Below are positions 1 through 12,600 of a stretch of 64,000 bases of DNA, in pieces. Made by a program: the position numbers and the translations under genes. Position 1 is the stretch's first letter. Every line of letters begins with the position of its first letter. Origin of the DNA: Nemertoderma westbladi (taxonomy: Eukaryota > Xenacoelomorpha > Nemertodermatida > Nemertodermatidae); NCBI GenBank assembly GCA_032718475.1, contig JAUCBJ010002133.1:1-64000 (forward strand). Reading direction: 5' to 3'. The notes beneath the pieces are model-generated. The model had not been told where the DNA came from. It worked only from the letters and a program-made list of their open reading frames with translations, and ran no database searches.

Positions 1-140
1 TCCCGTCAAGATGTCTGTACTTGTAGAACAGCCATTGATCTGGAATTGAGAACCCAGTTAGCTGATTGGCTGCAATTTGTTTCTGTTGATTGCTGTGTCA
101 GCGCTATAACGTCTATGAACCTGTTCTGTATTTTATCTCC

Positions 141-475
141 AGGCCGGACTTAGTACATACAGTATCTCCGGGCCAGACTTAGTATCTCTGGGCCAGACTT
201 AGTATCTCTGGGCCGGACTTGTATCTCCGGGCCTGAGATAGTATCTCCGGGCCGGACTTTAGTATTTCCGGGCTGGACTTACTGTAGTATCTCCGGGCCA
301 GACTTAGTATCTCAGGGCCGGACTTAGTATCTACAGGCCTGAGATAGTATCTCCAGGGCGGACTTAGTATCTACAGGCCTGAGATAGTATCTCCGGGCCG
401 GACATAGTATGTCCGGGCCGGAGATAGTATCTCCAGGCCGGACTTAGTATCTCTGGGCAAGACTTAGAAAAAAAA
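141..475. repeat. 20-bp minisatellite (TCTCCGGGCCGGACTTAGTA type)
   Basis: About sixteen imperfect copies of a ~20-bp GC-rich unit of the form TCTCCGGGCCGGACTTAGTA, with variants in GGCC(A/G/T)G and GAGATAG for GACTTAG. The array ends in an A-rich stretch near 468. No ORF of interest crosses it. It is a simple tandem repeat in otherwise AT-rich DNA. Confidence 0.9.
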
Positions 476-480
476 GGGGA

Positions 481-1405
481 AACCCATGTCCCTTTGGGGG
501 CTCCGTACTGGTACCTCCACTACTTGTTATATTTGTTGTATGATTATGCCTATAGTATTTTAAACCAAGGTTAATAAATTTGGGGTATTAAATAGAACTA
601 AATTATTATAAATATATAAAAAATAAAAATATAAAAATTTTAAAACCCCATGTTGTCAATTAACCCATATAATGTACTGTACCAAAAATTAGTAAATTTG
701 GTCGATGCTTTGTAATATTGTCCTGTAATAATTATTGATTTTTATTGACAACCCCCACCCACCCTGTTATAAAAGTATGTAACTTCATTACCAAAATAAC
801 TAGAGTTTACATATTAAAAATTTTAGTCATCGTAGAGAAATAACAGAGAAGGGAAGGGAAGACGTAAAGAGACACTATTTATACTCGTACGATAACGTTC
901 AAGATTTGACTTCAAAAAAATATGAAGATGAGAGAGAGAATTGGGAACAGTCCCGAAGTAAATCTCAGTAGAAAGGAGATGTATTAATTAATTATCGCTT
1001 AACTTTAATTACTACAGTAATTATTATATACGATGATCGAATAGAACGTTTGAATATCGCGAGTTATAAAACAAAGATGTTTGTTGTGGTTACTGATACC
1101 CACCATTCACCCGCAATTTTTCGAGGGGGGGGGGGGGGGGGGGGGAAGCGCTCTGAATATAATTGTTTGGTTGTTCACCCAGCCACTCCATGGCTGGGTT
1201 CAACTGTCCAAGTTTATGCATTTATAAAAATAATTAAAGGTTTAGTTGTAAAAATACTGTATTCAACATCGGGTACTTGCACTATGTATATTACATTTAA
1301 ACTGATCAATAGGACAGTAGAATGACATATATATATATATAGATTTATTGTCATATTAAATTATTTTAGTTCGAAAATAAATCGCACAAATATTTAATGC
1401 ATAAT
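481..1405. other. AT-rich intergenic DNA with a poly-G tract
   Basis: No coding signal. A run of about 20 G at 1125-1145 is one of several long G/C homopolymers in the window and may be poorly resolved in the assembly. The 91-aa ORF crossing it has no coding character. Confidence 0.6.
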
Positions 1406-1508
1406 ATCGTAGTGTTGAGAACTGTAACTGTAATTATACTGTAACTGCAACTGTAACTGAATGGTTTTGATGATTTTTTTGATACTGTAACTATAACTGT
1501 AACTGTAA

Positions 1509-4316
1509 TTGGTTTTTCTGATTAAGGACATGGGGGGCGGTTGGCGACTCGCCCTCGCGTCAGCAGATGATAGTGGCAATGGTGGAATTGGTCTATTGAT
1601 GAATCCAACTGCACATGCAGCATTGGACAAAATAGACCAAATCTCTAACCGCATCATCCGTTGCCACTTCTCATGTTCTGGAAGACTGGCTAAGAAGTTT
1701 CCTAAGGTGGTTCTGATTGTGTGCTACTCTCCAACTAGTGTTGCCCCTGTAGAGGAGGTGGAAAATTTCTACCACAATCTACAAGCAGCTACTGATGGAG
1801 TGGATCAGCATGCATTCTTAACATTCCTGGGTGACTTTAATGCAAGTCTGCATCAATCACCTACATCGCCCTGGGTCTATAGCAATAGTGTTAACCGAAA
1901 TTCTGTCCATCTTCAGGATTTTATCTCTGGAAATGGATTGTTTTCGGCTGGAACCCAGTTCAAGAAGCGAACTGGAAAGCTATGGACTCATAGTGGACCC
2001 AGTGGTCACAAGTCCCAGATAGACCATATTCTGTTTCGTAGGAAATACAGGAGCTCTATACAAGACTGTAATGCATTTACACTTCGACCCTTCTCCAGTG
2101 ATCACCGCCTTATTGTGGCCAAGGTAAGACTTAGTCTGCGTGCTAGCAGAACAACGAAATCTGCCTTGCCGCGGCATGACTGGTCCTCTCTGTTGCAACA
2201 GCCAAGTGTGAGATCCAGCTTCACACTACAGCTGAGCAACAGGTATGAGGCCCTTGCCTCTGAGGCGGCAGATCACTGTGAGGGCTATACTGCCTTTACA
2301 GAAGCAGTTAAGTTAGCAGCTGCAGAAACAGTTCCTGTATACCCTCGAAACAGGAAAAGGGCCCCCTGGACTGACAACAAAATTCAGAAGTGCCGAAATG
2401 ACCTTCATAAGGCGCAGAAAGAGTCCCGACTCAAACAGACTACAGCGGCCAAGAATGCAGTTAAGGCTGCATCTAGGTCCCTGAACAGGCAGTACTCTGT
2501 TAATCTACAGGAGCTAATAAACCAACAGGTTGATGCCATCAATGATGCTGACGACAGCAGGCAATCATCCCAGGCATGGAAATCAATCAATCTGCTTACT
2601 GGGCGGAAAAGCCAACCAACCACCAAGGTTAAGGCTGAATCACCAGCCGATCGCCTCAATGGTTGGAAAGCCCACTTTGAAAAGCTCCTCAATAATGACA
2701 GGGTATTGCCTGATAACTTTATAGAAGTAAAAGTGTCTGAGTCTGTACTCCCAGATATTCCCATTGGCGATATCTCCTTTGCAGAAGTGCAGGCTGCTGC
2801 AAAGAGCATTAAGACCAATCGTGCCAGTGGAGTAGATGGTGTTCCCCCTGAGGTCTTTAAAATACCTGAGTGTTTAAAGCTCATCTATCCCATCATAGTA
2901 GACATGTACCGAACAACAAGAGTCCCACAAGAAATGAAAACAAATAAGTTGGTGCCAGTTCCCAAGAAGGGCAACCTAACACTCTATGGTTCTTTTCGGG
3001 GAATCTCATTGATCTCGATTGCTGCAAAGCTATACAATAGGATTCTATTAAATCGCATCAGGGATCCCATTGAGAGACTGCTCCGTGGAAATCAGAATGG
3101 GTTCCGTAAAGGTCGTGGGACCATGGAGCCCATTTTGGCACTTAGAAGGATAATTGAAGAATTATCAAAAAAGAAAGACAGGCATCTGGCTGTTATCTTT
3201 GTTGACTTCTTCAAGGCCTTTGATTCAGTCTCTCGCTCACGTATGTTCAGCATACTTTCATTATATGGGATTCCTGATGAAATTATTGCAGCAATCAGAT
3301 CAGTATACGATGGTTCGACAACATTTGTGTCTACTGTTGACGGTGACACAGAACCATTTGAAGTGTTATGGGGCGTCCTCCAAGGAGACACACTTGCACC
3401 ATTCTTGTTCATTATTGTGGTTGACTATGTTCTACGCATGTCCTTAGATCATCATAATGATGATGGGGTGATGATAACTCCACCTACTGGCTCCAGAAGT
3501 CGAGGAAATCCTGCCAAGTACCTAACTGATCCAGACTTTGCTGATGACTTAGGAGTACTCTCAGAATCATTAGAGGGAGCCCAACGGCTCCTCAGCTCAT
3601 TAGAACATGCTGCTTCTAGTGTTGGTCTTTTTATTAACTCCAGAAAGACCAAAATTCTGACCGTTAACTTGGAAAGTCCTCAGCAAGTCTCTGATCGGAT
3701 GAGCATAAGCTCAAAGGATGGTATGCTTGAGCATGTGGACGACTTCTGTTACCTGGGATCATGGATCCGGAAGTCAGGTGAGGACCTTCGAATACGTAAG
3801 GGAAAGGCATGGGCAGCCTTGAATAGGCTTTCCAGGATTTGGAAGTCACCGAGAATTAATCGGAAACTTAAGGTCCGATTATTTAGAGCAGCAGTAGTTC
3901 CAGTACTCCTCTATGGGAGTCCATGCTGGGCTCTAACTGCTGAGGACACCAAATCTCTGGATGGCACATTCACAAGAATGCTACGCCGGGTTCATTGTGT
4001 CAAGTACAATGCACACATCTCCAACCAGACACTATATAACATTGGAGGTGTCTCATTGGTTCCCCCAAGCTTGACACTAGAACAAAACCGCCTCCGCTTT
4101 GCAGGACATTGCTTTCGCCGTGAGGACCAGCCAGTGCATAATCTTGTACTTTGGCAGCCTCATGGAGTGAATAAGCATGGTGGACAGCCCATGACTTTCT
4201 TGAGACGCATCTTAAAGGACACTGGCCTTAAAGATGCGGATGATCTAGCAAATGTCATGGGTGATAGGGAGTTGTGGCGGTGCAATTTTGTTGACAAGCC
4301 GGCACAGCATTCTTAA
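1509..4316 (+). CDS. Endonuclease-reverse transcriptase of LINE copy 1 (N-terminally truncated)
   Basis: The 935-codon open frame encodes the C-terminal part of an APE-type endonuclease followed by a reverse transcriptase, the enzymes that nick target DNA and copy the element RNA there. Endonuclease motifs visible are GDFNA near residue 107 and SSDHR near 197. RT box A is FVDFFKAFDS near 564, then GVLQGD, then the catalytic FADD near 676. A C-terminal region with LLYGSPCWALT, LDGTFTRMLRR and FAGHCFRR follows, as in many non-LTR elements. The frame is intact to the stop, so RT is undamaged, but the first half of the endonuclease is missing. The first codons are flanking or truncated sequence, not a true start. 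About a dozen residues differ from copy 2, implying recent activity. Confidence 0.92.
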   Translation: MVFLIKDMGGGWRLALASADDSGNGGIGLLMNPTAHAALDKIDQISNRIIRCHFSCSGRLAKKFPKVVLIVCYSPTSVAPVEEVENFYHNLQAATDGVDQHAFLTFLGDFNASLHQSPTSPWVYSNSVNRNSVHLQDFISGNGLFSAGTQFKKRTGKLWTHSGPSGHKSQIDHILFRRKYRSSIQDCNAFTLRPFSSDHRLIVAKVRLSLRASRTTKSALPRHDWSSLLQQPSVRSSFTLQLSNRYEALASEAADHCEGYTAFTEAVKLAAAETVPVYPRNRKRAPWTDNKIQKCRNDLHKAQKESRLKQTTAAKNAVKAASRSLNRQYSVNLQELINQQVDAINDADDSRQSSQAWKSINLLTGRKSQPTTKVKAESPADRLNGWKAHFEKLLNNDRVLPDNFIEVKVSESVLPDIPIGDISFAEVQAAAKSIKTNRASGVDGVPPEVFKIPECLKLIYPIIVDMYRTTRVPQEMKTNKLVPVPKKGNLTLYGSFRGISLISIAAKLYNRILLNRIRDPIERLLRGNQNGFRKGRGTMEPILALRRIIEELSKKKDRHLAVIFVDFFKAFDSVSRSRMFSILSLYGIPDEIIAAIRSVYDGSTTFVSTVDGDTEPFEVLWGVLQGDTLAPFLFIIVVDYVLRMSLDHHNDDGVMITPPTGSRSRGNPAKYLTDPDFADDLGVLSESLEGAQRLLSSLEHAASSVGLFINSRKTKILTVNLESPQQVSDRMSISSKDGMLEHVDDFCYLGSWIRKSGEDLRIRKGKAWAALNRLSRIWKSPRINRKLKVRLFRAAVVPVLLYGSPCWALTAEDTKSLDGTFTRMLRRVHCVKYNAHISNQTLYNIGGVSLVPPSLTLEQNRLRFAGHCFRREDQPVHNLVLWQPHGVNKHGGQPMTFLRRILKDTGLKDADDLANVMGDRELWRCNFVDKPAQHS

Positions 4317-4354
4317 AAATGCAGCTGCAATGCAGCATGCCGATCCTAGTAGTA
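1512..4354 (+). mobile_element. Non-LTR retrotransposon, 5'-truncated copy 1
   Basis: The element lies between 13-bp direct repeats GTAACTGTAATTG at 1499-1511 and 4355-4367, a target-site duplication inside an ACTGTA-repeat element. Its 3' end is a conserved tail (TGCAGCTGCA palindrome, then GATCCTAGTAGTA) that matches copy 2 at 47275-50638. There is no poly-A; the tail is a short TAG repeat. The 5' end is truncated inside the endonuclease domain. Clade not determined. Confidence 0.9.
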
Positions 4355-4469
4355 GTAACTGTAATTGCGAATTTTGAATACTGTAACTGTAACTGAAACT
4401 GTAATTACGAATTTTGAATACTGTAACTGAAACTGAAATTAACAAAATCCGATTCAGTTCTCAACCACA

Positions 4470-5385
4470 CAATTAACATGAATGAGCATTTAAAACAGTA
4501 TTGTAATAAAGTATAGAGTATAGTTTAATAAATGAATAACAGTGGTTACCATAGGTATCATTTTTAAAACATTGTTATAAAAAAAACAATCTCGTTTTTT
4601 CCACATCTGAACAAAACCATAATATTACACAATATAAAATCAAAGACCCATTGTCCACTTAGCTCAAATGTGATTTATTTGGCGAGTCAAGTTAGTGAAC
4701 GAAGATCTACAGTAGCATAAAGTCTATGTTTATCTGTCTCAACTATTAGACTATCACCTATCAGCCTTATCACCACTTTGGCTTCATATTAAATGTAAAT
4801 GTTTTAGATAAACAAAGTTAGGCCTAATGGTAGAGGGATATTAACGGATTTTACATTATTAATTATTAATGTTTTTACCGGTACTATTAATATCACAATC
4901 ACACTAGAGGCACACTGGAAATTAAATTTTGATCAAGTTTACCATTATAAATTACAAAATTAAACTTAAAAGTGAAAGGAGCAGCTTATCGAGGTGGGTC
5001 TAACCAAAACAATAAATATATGATTACTAAAACAAATTACGAATTAAGGAAAATGAGCAGGATTCAGAACCATGGCTTTATAACCAAAACAATAAATGAT
5101 AACAATAAGTGTACAAGCACTGAAACAAGATGTACAGTAAAATGTGGGTGCCTTTAGTTGATCTTGTGACCGCCACTTTCATTACATACAGTACTATCAG
5201 TAGGCCCTATATTAGTTACAAAATATTACCATAGAGTGGGTCCAACTTTCCTACAACAACTACCTATTAGCTCTAGAAAGAGGACGTTTCGTAATGAACA
5301 TTATTATTAGCGTATATAACAGTAATATATTAAAGTGCCTCATTTTTAGTTTCAGATGACTGCTTACTACGTGAGATCATATATA
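4470..5385. other. AT-rich intergenic DNA with two stray satellite-like units
   Basis: No gene seen. Two diverged sequences at about 4975-5030 and 5055-5100 carry GGAGCAG...CTAACCAAAACAATAAAT, which resembles the reverse complement of the 66-bp satellite monomer at 26-35 kb. They look like isolated relatives of that repeat. Confidence 0.5.
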
Positions 5386-5387
5386 TT

Positions 5388-5614
5388 GAATCTATAACTG
5401 AAACTGTAACTGAAACTGAAATGCTCAATTTTGTAATACTGAAACTGTAACTGTAACTGAAATGTTACACTTTGTAATACTGAAACTGTAACTGTAACTG
5501 AAATGCAAAACTTTGAATACTGAAACTGCAACTGTAACTGAAATGCAAAACTTTGAATACTGAAACTGCAACTGTAACTGAAATTAGTCAAAATTGATTC
5601 AGTTCTCAACACTA
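5388..5614. repeat. ~40-bp ACTGAA/ACTGTA minisatellite with GTTGAGAACTG-type end
   Basis: Five or so units of the form ACTGAAACTGTAACTGTAAC followed by an A/T spacer (GAAATGCAAAACTTTGAAT). The right end reads CAGTTCTCAACACTA (5600-5614), the exact inverse complement of TAGTGTTGAGAACTG at 1410-1424. It is a second copy of the element split by LINE copy 1. Its left terminus is degraded. Confidence 0.75.
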
Positions 5615-5734
5615 ATAATATGACCCAGTCACCATAATATTATTTTATTCTATAGTATGTTAATATTGGCCTAAAATAAATTATATAAGTAATACAGTAG
5701 TAAAGTCGTAACACGATTAACATTAATTTAAAAA

Positions 5735-6365
5735 TTATCTAGGATTTTGTGGATGAAGCAGCATATCTTTTTAGTATCCTTCATATTAAATAAATCCTGC
5801 AAATCAGTATACGCAAGCCCAAAGTTTGACCGATCTTTTGCTGTTATTTTACACAAAGATATAATATGTTGCTCGTCTTGGACAATTCCGTTACATTCTA
5901 AACAAAATCGTTAGTTACGGGGTACAATTGGGTGTCGCCAGCGACCTCTCTCAACCATTAAATTATGTGAAGAAAGCCTGAACCGTGAAAAAGATATTCG
6001 CAAATGGTCAGGGACTACCTTGATATACTGGGTGAACTTGTAAAAATGGGTTTATGCGAGTTTTGTAAATTTCGTCTCTGGATTTGTTTGATTTCATGAT
6101 TATTTCGTTGATCTTCTCACGAACCGGCGGGGAATGAAAGAAATCGAGGGCTTCTGGGAAGTCATTTGTAAACAGTTTAGAAATTTGTTTATACGGGGTT
6201 TTCTCGTCGAGATTAGCCAGTCTCTTCAAAAGGTTTTTTCGTCTCGATAATATTCTGTAGGTAAGTGGTTCCAATCCAATTTCGGCTAGGCAAATGTGAA
6301 TCGGAATTGTTCCACTCACTCCAAGGAGACACCGTATGGCTCTGTTGAATTCGGTTTCCAGTATA
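5735..6365 (-). pseudogene. 3' remnant of a decayed non-LTR retrotransposon
   Basis: On the - strand the frame through 6008-6365 starts EFNRAIRCLLGV and runs on for about 100 codons. After a frameshift it continues with RLSSHNL, ERGRW and a cysteine/histidine-bearing stretch (CLEC...EQHII..C). That order is typical of the C-terminal end of LINE-type polyproteins. Frameshifts and stops show it is dead. It lies just upstream of the dyskerin gene and shows no link to it. Confidence 0.6.
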
Positions 6366-6567
6366 ATTATTCTATAATTAGAGCTGATACCCTAACCACG
6401 TGTTCGAGGCTACTCTTGTAATCTGAAAAAATAGGCATACAGCACTGCAGTACAAGACTGAATGATACCGGTACTGCTGTGCAGGCAGACTTGAGACTAC
6501 TATCGGACTGCAGACTGTACTGTTCCAAATTGTTAAGGTAAATAAAGCTGCACCATAACATAAAAAT

Positions 6568-6675
6568 ATGGCAGAAGGCTCAACAGTCCCAGTTATTCAC
6601 GAGAAGAAAAGGAAAAAGAAAAGGGATCTTTCAGAAGGTGATATTGCAACCATCCAACACAAATCATCATTTCAG
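6568..6675 (+). CDS. DKC1: DKC1 exon 1
   Basis: 36 codons from ATG 6568 to the CAG|GTACGG donor, phase 0. It encodes the acidic/basic N-terminus with KKRKKKR, a probable nuclear or nucleolar localisation signal. No TATA box is obvious upstream. Confidence 0.9.
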
Positions 6676-9600
6676 GTACGGTACGGTACGGTAACGATGT
6701 CTGGATGTACAGCACTACAGCAGTACAGGTAGACCATATAGGATTCCTCATACAGTCATGCATTATTAATGTATTGTCTGATTGTGTAGTTCCATGCGCA
6801 CTCACCGAAAAAATTGTAACTATTCATAATTCAGTAATTATTTGGGAATATTCTGATATTATATCAAATATTTGGATTAATTAATGTGCTACCGGTACCG
6901 GTATGTTTATGTATGAAATCATGTGACGTATACTGGTATAATATGTAATATGTATGTAGATATGTACCGGAACCTTCTGGTGCGGTGTATAAAGGATAAA
7001 TATAAAAAAAATAAAACTGTCACTCCTGTCTAGCCTGCTAGCCTACAGCCTAACCCACCACACCAACCTAACGTCTGAACGTTGTTACCTGACTGCCTTG
7101 TTACCGGTACCCGCGCTGCGGTATTGTGTTGTGTTGATCCATGCAGCCATGCTCTGATGCTCACTCTTGCCTAAAAGGAGACATTAAACACTGCTCGTTC
7201 CTCATTGTGCGGCAAAACGAGCCGTGTTTAAAGTTTCCTCTTGCCTAACCGTCCGGTGTCACCGGTACCCGGCGGTATTACCAGGTTAGGTTACCTTTTT
7301 GGATTTGCGTCCATTCCATTCTGTCTCTATGTTTTCCATATTTTTACATTAAATATATCTACTTTGCATAAATTTTTGCATCATTTCTTTCACCCAGGTC
7401 CCCGCCTCAAGCGAAGCCAACAAATTAAACACAGTCGACTGGCCCTTGTTACTAAAGAATTTCCAGAAACTGAACGTCCGAACGGGCCACTACACCCCCC
7501 TAGAGGCTGGTTGCTCACCCCTTCAGCGGTCTCTACAGGATTATCTTAGATGCGGATTTATTAATCTAGATAAACCCTCTAACCCATCTTCCCATGAGGT
7601 CGTCGCCTGGGTCAAACGAATTTTACGAGTGGATAAAACAGGTAAAACAATATCTACCGAATTTATTTGTAAAATTCTCACGTTAACTTTCTAACGTTAA
7701 TTCGCGTTAACCACTTAGCCATAGTTGACAGCACCGAGTACCACGTTACCATATTTACATTTATTATTATTTAGTCTGAATATTAATTAATTAGGGCTGG
7801 AAATTATTTGAATAGCAGCACATTAATTAATTCCCTTAACAAACAGGTCACAGCGGAACTCTGGACCCCAAGGTTACCGGCTGTCTGATCGTCTGTATAG
7901 AGCGGGCAACCCGATTGGTTAAATCTCAACAGACTGCCGGGAAGGAATACGTTTGTGTCACTCGCTTACACAATAAGGTTGAGAGCGAAGCTCAGATAGC
8001 TAAAGCAATAGAAACACTCACAGGTTGGTTTGGACAGTTCCTTTTAAGTTGTGGCTTGTGAGAGCAGCAACTAACATCTTATTTATTTTATTATTTATTA
8101 ACTTTTTATAGAATTTCCAAATTTTCTGGGAACGGCAGCGGCGGATCCAAATTAACTTCTATATAAATTGGTAGATAAAATATTTCTACCTTATAATGTA
8201 AACTAATCTAATAATTTCGTATTGGACTTTTGATGGTTTCTTATGGCCCTTTTCAATTGCTGTGCAGCTAAGATGCCGCTAGTCCTAGGAGCATCAATAC
8301 CCCTCGTTTGGCCCATTTAGCGGCCCTTTCATTGTAAAACCCAGTATCCACAAGTTTTTCATTTTGAGAAAAACGCAAAAGACTTTGGACATTATTACTC
8401 CAGTCAGATAAGATATAATAATCAGTAATTCAGAACACTAAACTGTCTTTCATGCGAACAAAATTCTAACTATATGATTGTTAATATTTATAATCCATAC
8501 ATATGGAACAACTGAGATACTAGTTAAAATTAAATTAAAACAATAATGTGACCATATAATTAGATAAAATGTAATTAGTTCCGTAACTTAAGTAAAAAAG
8601 GGTATTCCGTAAATGATTAAAATTTGACGTATTAACTGCGCATTTGGGGTCGATCAGTGGTCATCAGCCAGATTGCTGTTCGTATGCGGGATCTGCAAAG
8701 GGGGATAGCCTGACATTCCAGGTAATGTTGTTTGGTGGTCGCTGAGCAACCACACATCCAGCATTCACAGCAATCAGCTGGCCTCCAACAACTGGGATTG
8801 GTGCAGATGCGGTGGTGGTATCCATTTGATATCAGCTGTGCGGCATAGCGGCGGCGTAAACCGGAAAGTCCAGTAACGTCTATGTCGGACGCGTCTGGAT
8901 GGTCAATGGCGTGGATGATTGCAGTAGACGAGGCAAACTTGCTGATTCCGCACCATAACTTCCAGTAGAACGCTCGCACCCGTTGCACGTGGTCCAGTTG
9001 TGTAATGTCGCTACTCGTGAAAATACTGCACCCGTATGTTGTCGATGGGAGGACGATTGATTGCCATAACGTTGTGCTGATTGTTGGGATACTATACGAA
9101 GATTAACTTTTGTAGCGATTAATACACAACTTGATATGCCTTTAGAATACATGTGACCGTAATGCCCGCTAGCCCCATTTTTGGTTGATAGTATTACTCC
9201 TAAGTATTGAAAACAGTTCTGGAATTCCAATACTTGCCCGTTGTATTCCAGAACATCAGTGCGTGCCAATCTACCTCCACGGCGAAACTTAACGGCTTTA
9301 GTCTTTGTGATATTGACTTCGAGTTTGTTAAGTTTACAATAATCAGCGAGTTTATTCAAACTAGATTGTACGTCTGCGATCGAGTCTCCGACAATTACTA
9401 GGTCGTCGGCGTACATTATCACCCAGATAGTAGCGAACACAATGTATGCGGGAAGGTCTGCCACGAAGAGACTAAATAATAGTGGGGAGAGTTTGTCGCC
9501 TTGGACTACTCCAACCGTTTGAGCGATCGGTTCCAACACGTGCACTCCTACGCAGATGCACACGAAGTTTATCGAGATCAAGGCCCAAATCGCGCTGATA

Positions 9601-12600
9601 AACTTTCGGCTCAATCCCACATTCGATAGTTTCATGCAGAGTATCTCGCGGTTTACTGAGTCAAAACATTTCCGGAAGTCTACAAAGACGCAATAAACGT
9701 GCCCGCCTGCTGGTTGTATAGCGATGTTAATACGGTTATATAAACATCTAACGGCGTCTATCGTAGATCGCGACTTCCTGAACCCGTATTGAGCGCCAGG
9801 GAACGCGCCGCTGCGCTCCGCCCAGTTGTACAGTCTTGTTGCTATGATCGACGTGTAGGTTTTTAGCAAACACGAGAGTAACGCAATCCCGCGGTAACAG
9901 TCAGGCGAGGACTTACTTCCCTTCCCTTTGTACAACGGTATTAAGTATGACTTGAATTCTAACTATAGACGGGTGAATGACCATGCTGCCATGGCCATGG
10001 AAATAAATGATTTGTAACATAATTATATATCAACTATTTGGGGAGGCTTCCAAGTTAAACCCCAAAACAATTATTTCATTACATATATAGTAAATAACGT
10101 TCTATGTTCTTCTTCCTCCCATAATAAAATATAAATGAAAACTCACTGATTGGTGTAACATTTCACAATATGTTTCAGTGTGAAAAGTGTCCCACACGCC
10201 CGAACAAACAGCCGCAAACGCATCGCCAACAAATTTAACAAAATGTTACATACATGTTGGGTTCATGACGAGTGAAAATTTATCGTGTAGATATAAAGTA
10301 AATTAAACGACGGGCTGGCTCTCCTCCACTTCCTTTCCCAATGGAAATGTTGTTGTTATAATCTAATGTTGGGGCGGCTTTCTCTCGGTTACTTAACATT
10401 CAGAAGAAAAATTAAAGAAGATACAACCACTTGACCTAAAATTATATTTATTATCTTATGACATAAACGAATATTACACCTGGATCTTCAATATCTCTCC
10501 AATACTCCATTCAAATGAATTCCATCCATGTTGCTACCCTTTTATTATTTTCTGCTTCTTTATGTTGGAACTGAAATTTAACGGGATGAGCTTTCATGTC
10601 AAAAATTACCTGCACTTTATCAATTATAGTAGTATCTTTGCGATGAACATATATTTCGTAACATTTACACAATTCACTCCCATAAATTTTCGGAATTATA
10701 ACTCCATAATATTCAGAATACTCTGTATCGTATTCATGATGATAATGGAACATACCATTATAAGTTTCTGTAACATCCAATTCATTGGCAATTTCCCCAC
10801 TGCCTTCATTGACCATCTGCGCTGCCCTGCAATTAAAGTCCCATGCCACTGTAACTATTGAGGCTCTGCTTCTTCCACTTTGAGTGATGAACCGAAATTT
10901 AACATGTGCACCGTTCTTGAGTGACTTCCGATGCCCATTAATATGGATGCTACTACGTCGAGTACGCATAGAAAAACAATCACAAAGTTCCACTCCATTT
11001 ACTTTCGGTATAATTAACCAAAAATTTTCCCCAATCAATTGTACTCGCCCGTGGTATGTTTCACCTTCCTTCAGGATATCACCATTCACTGGACCACGAT
11101 GAACAATGTTGGCAGCGTCTTTTTGTCGCATGTTAATATCTCGAGCTACCTGGCATGAGGTATCATCAGGTAATGTAACACATGTGGCACATCTTTTTCC
11201 GATTGAATCATATTTATACTGGAATAAAATGTCTCTGTCCTGTAAATTCCTTAGCCAACGATAAATATTCATATGGATTTTAGTTCGAGTGAATTGTATA
11301 CTGTGGCAGTCACAAAGAAATTGGTTGTTATTATCGTTGTTATTGTTATTGTTATTGTTGTTGTTATCTAATAATGGCCTTATATACCCATATTTTTTTA
11401 TTCCAGAATAGAATATACAACAACCTAAATAAGTTGTATCCTCCTCTAGGATTGGTTTTTCATAGCTGCGTCCTGAGCAACAGGCATCCTCTCCTTGAAC
11501 ACTAACCCATGTAGCTTCATAAGCATATGGTTTATTGCTATCCCTTGCACGTTTACACTGAAAGATAACAGCGTCGCCCACCTGCAAACTCAGCAGGTAT
11601 CCATTACTATGGACTTTTAATGTACGAAAGAATACAACAGTTTTACTCAGTTTTGTAGGTTTTATATGCCCCCATTTTTGTTGAACATCAATATATTCAC
11701 AATGACCAGAGTATGTTTCATTCTCGTTCATAATACACCCCTCTTCCGAACTAATGGCTAAATGCATTTTCTTATGGTCGAGCTGCGTATGTTGACTTTG
11801 AAGAACTCCTATGTGCAAATGGTCACTTTGACATGGTCCAAGTTGTATAGGGCCAGGGTTTATTGGTGACAGAGGGGACAGTGTAGTCCCTTGAGGCTGA
11901 AGGAACGGTTGACTTTGTTCCACTCCTTGCTGTACATTATGAGGTTGAAATAGTCCCCCTTCCATATATTTGGCACTTTGAGATGGAACAGGTTTTATAG
12001 TGCCATGGATTATTGGTGGCAGAGGGAGCTGGTGATATTGTTCCATTCCTTGCTGTACATGATGAGTTTGAAACAGTCCCGATTGCATATAGTTGGCACT
12101 TTGAGATGGAACAGGTTGTATAGTGCCACGGATTATTGGTGGTAGAGGGAACTGGTGATATTGTTCCATTTCTTGCTGTACATGATGAGTTTGAAACAGT
12201 CCCGATTGCATATAGTTGGCACTTTGAGATGGAACAGGTTGTATAGTGCCACGGATTATTGGTGGTAGAGGGAACTGGTGATATTGTTCCATTCCTTGCT
12301 CTACATGATGAGTTTGAAACAGTCCCGATTGAATATGTTGAGTTTGATGTACTACTGGGGTTTGCATACGGATCATATTTGTGTTTGGAATGGCGTGGCA
12401 CAGGAGGGTTTGATGTCCTTCCTGGAGAACATTATGTGGAATGTTTGTGGGAGGTGGTGGGTTATAGTAAGGTCTGCTTGCTGGTTCTTCTGCTTGCACA
12501 CTGCTCGTATTTAACTCGTGTTGGACGGATGGTTGACTTTTTACTGGCCCAAGAAACCATTCTCTTTTAAAATTACACCTACTGCGTAGAATTTGAGTAA

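Larger units (their letters stand above)
1410..4465. mobile_element. Short inverted-repeat (MITE-like) element of ACTGTA repeats, split by a LINE
   Basis: The left end reads TAGTGTTGAGAACTG (1410-1424) and runs into ACTGTAACTG hexamer-type repeats. The right end, after the LINE, again has ACTGTA/ACTGAA repeats and finishes CAGTTCTCAAC (4455-4465), the inverse complement of GTTGAGAACTG. Without the LINE at 1512-4354 and one target duplication the element is only about 200 bp. The TAGNG-type end resembles hAT termini, but I see no clear 8-bp target duplication, so the class is uncertain. Confidence 0.5.

Noticed and set aside
4245-4445. 66-aa frame and similar antisense frames across LINE copies
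   Set aside because: Shadows of the RT frame or of flanking repeats.
7642-7846. Intronic H/ACA snoRNA in dyskerin intron 2
   Set aside because: Dyskerin genes of vertebrates host snoRNAs, but I could not find a convincing double hairpin with H and ACA boxes here.
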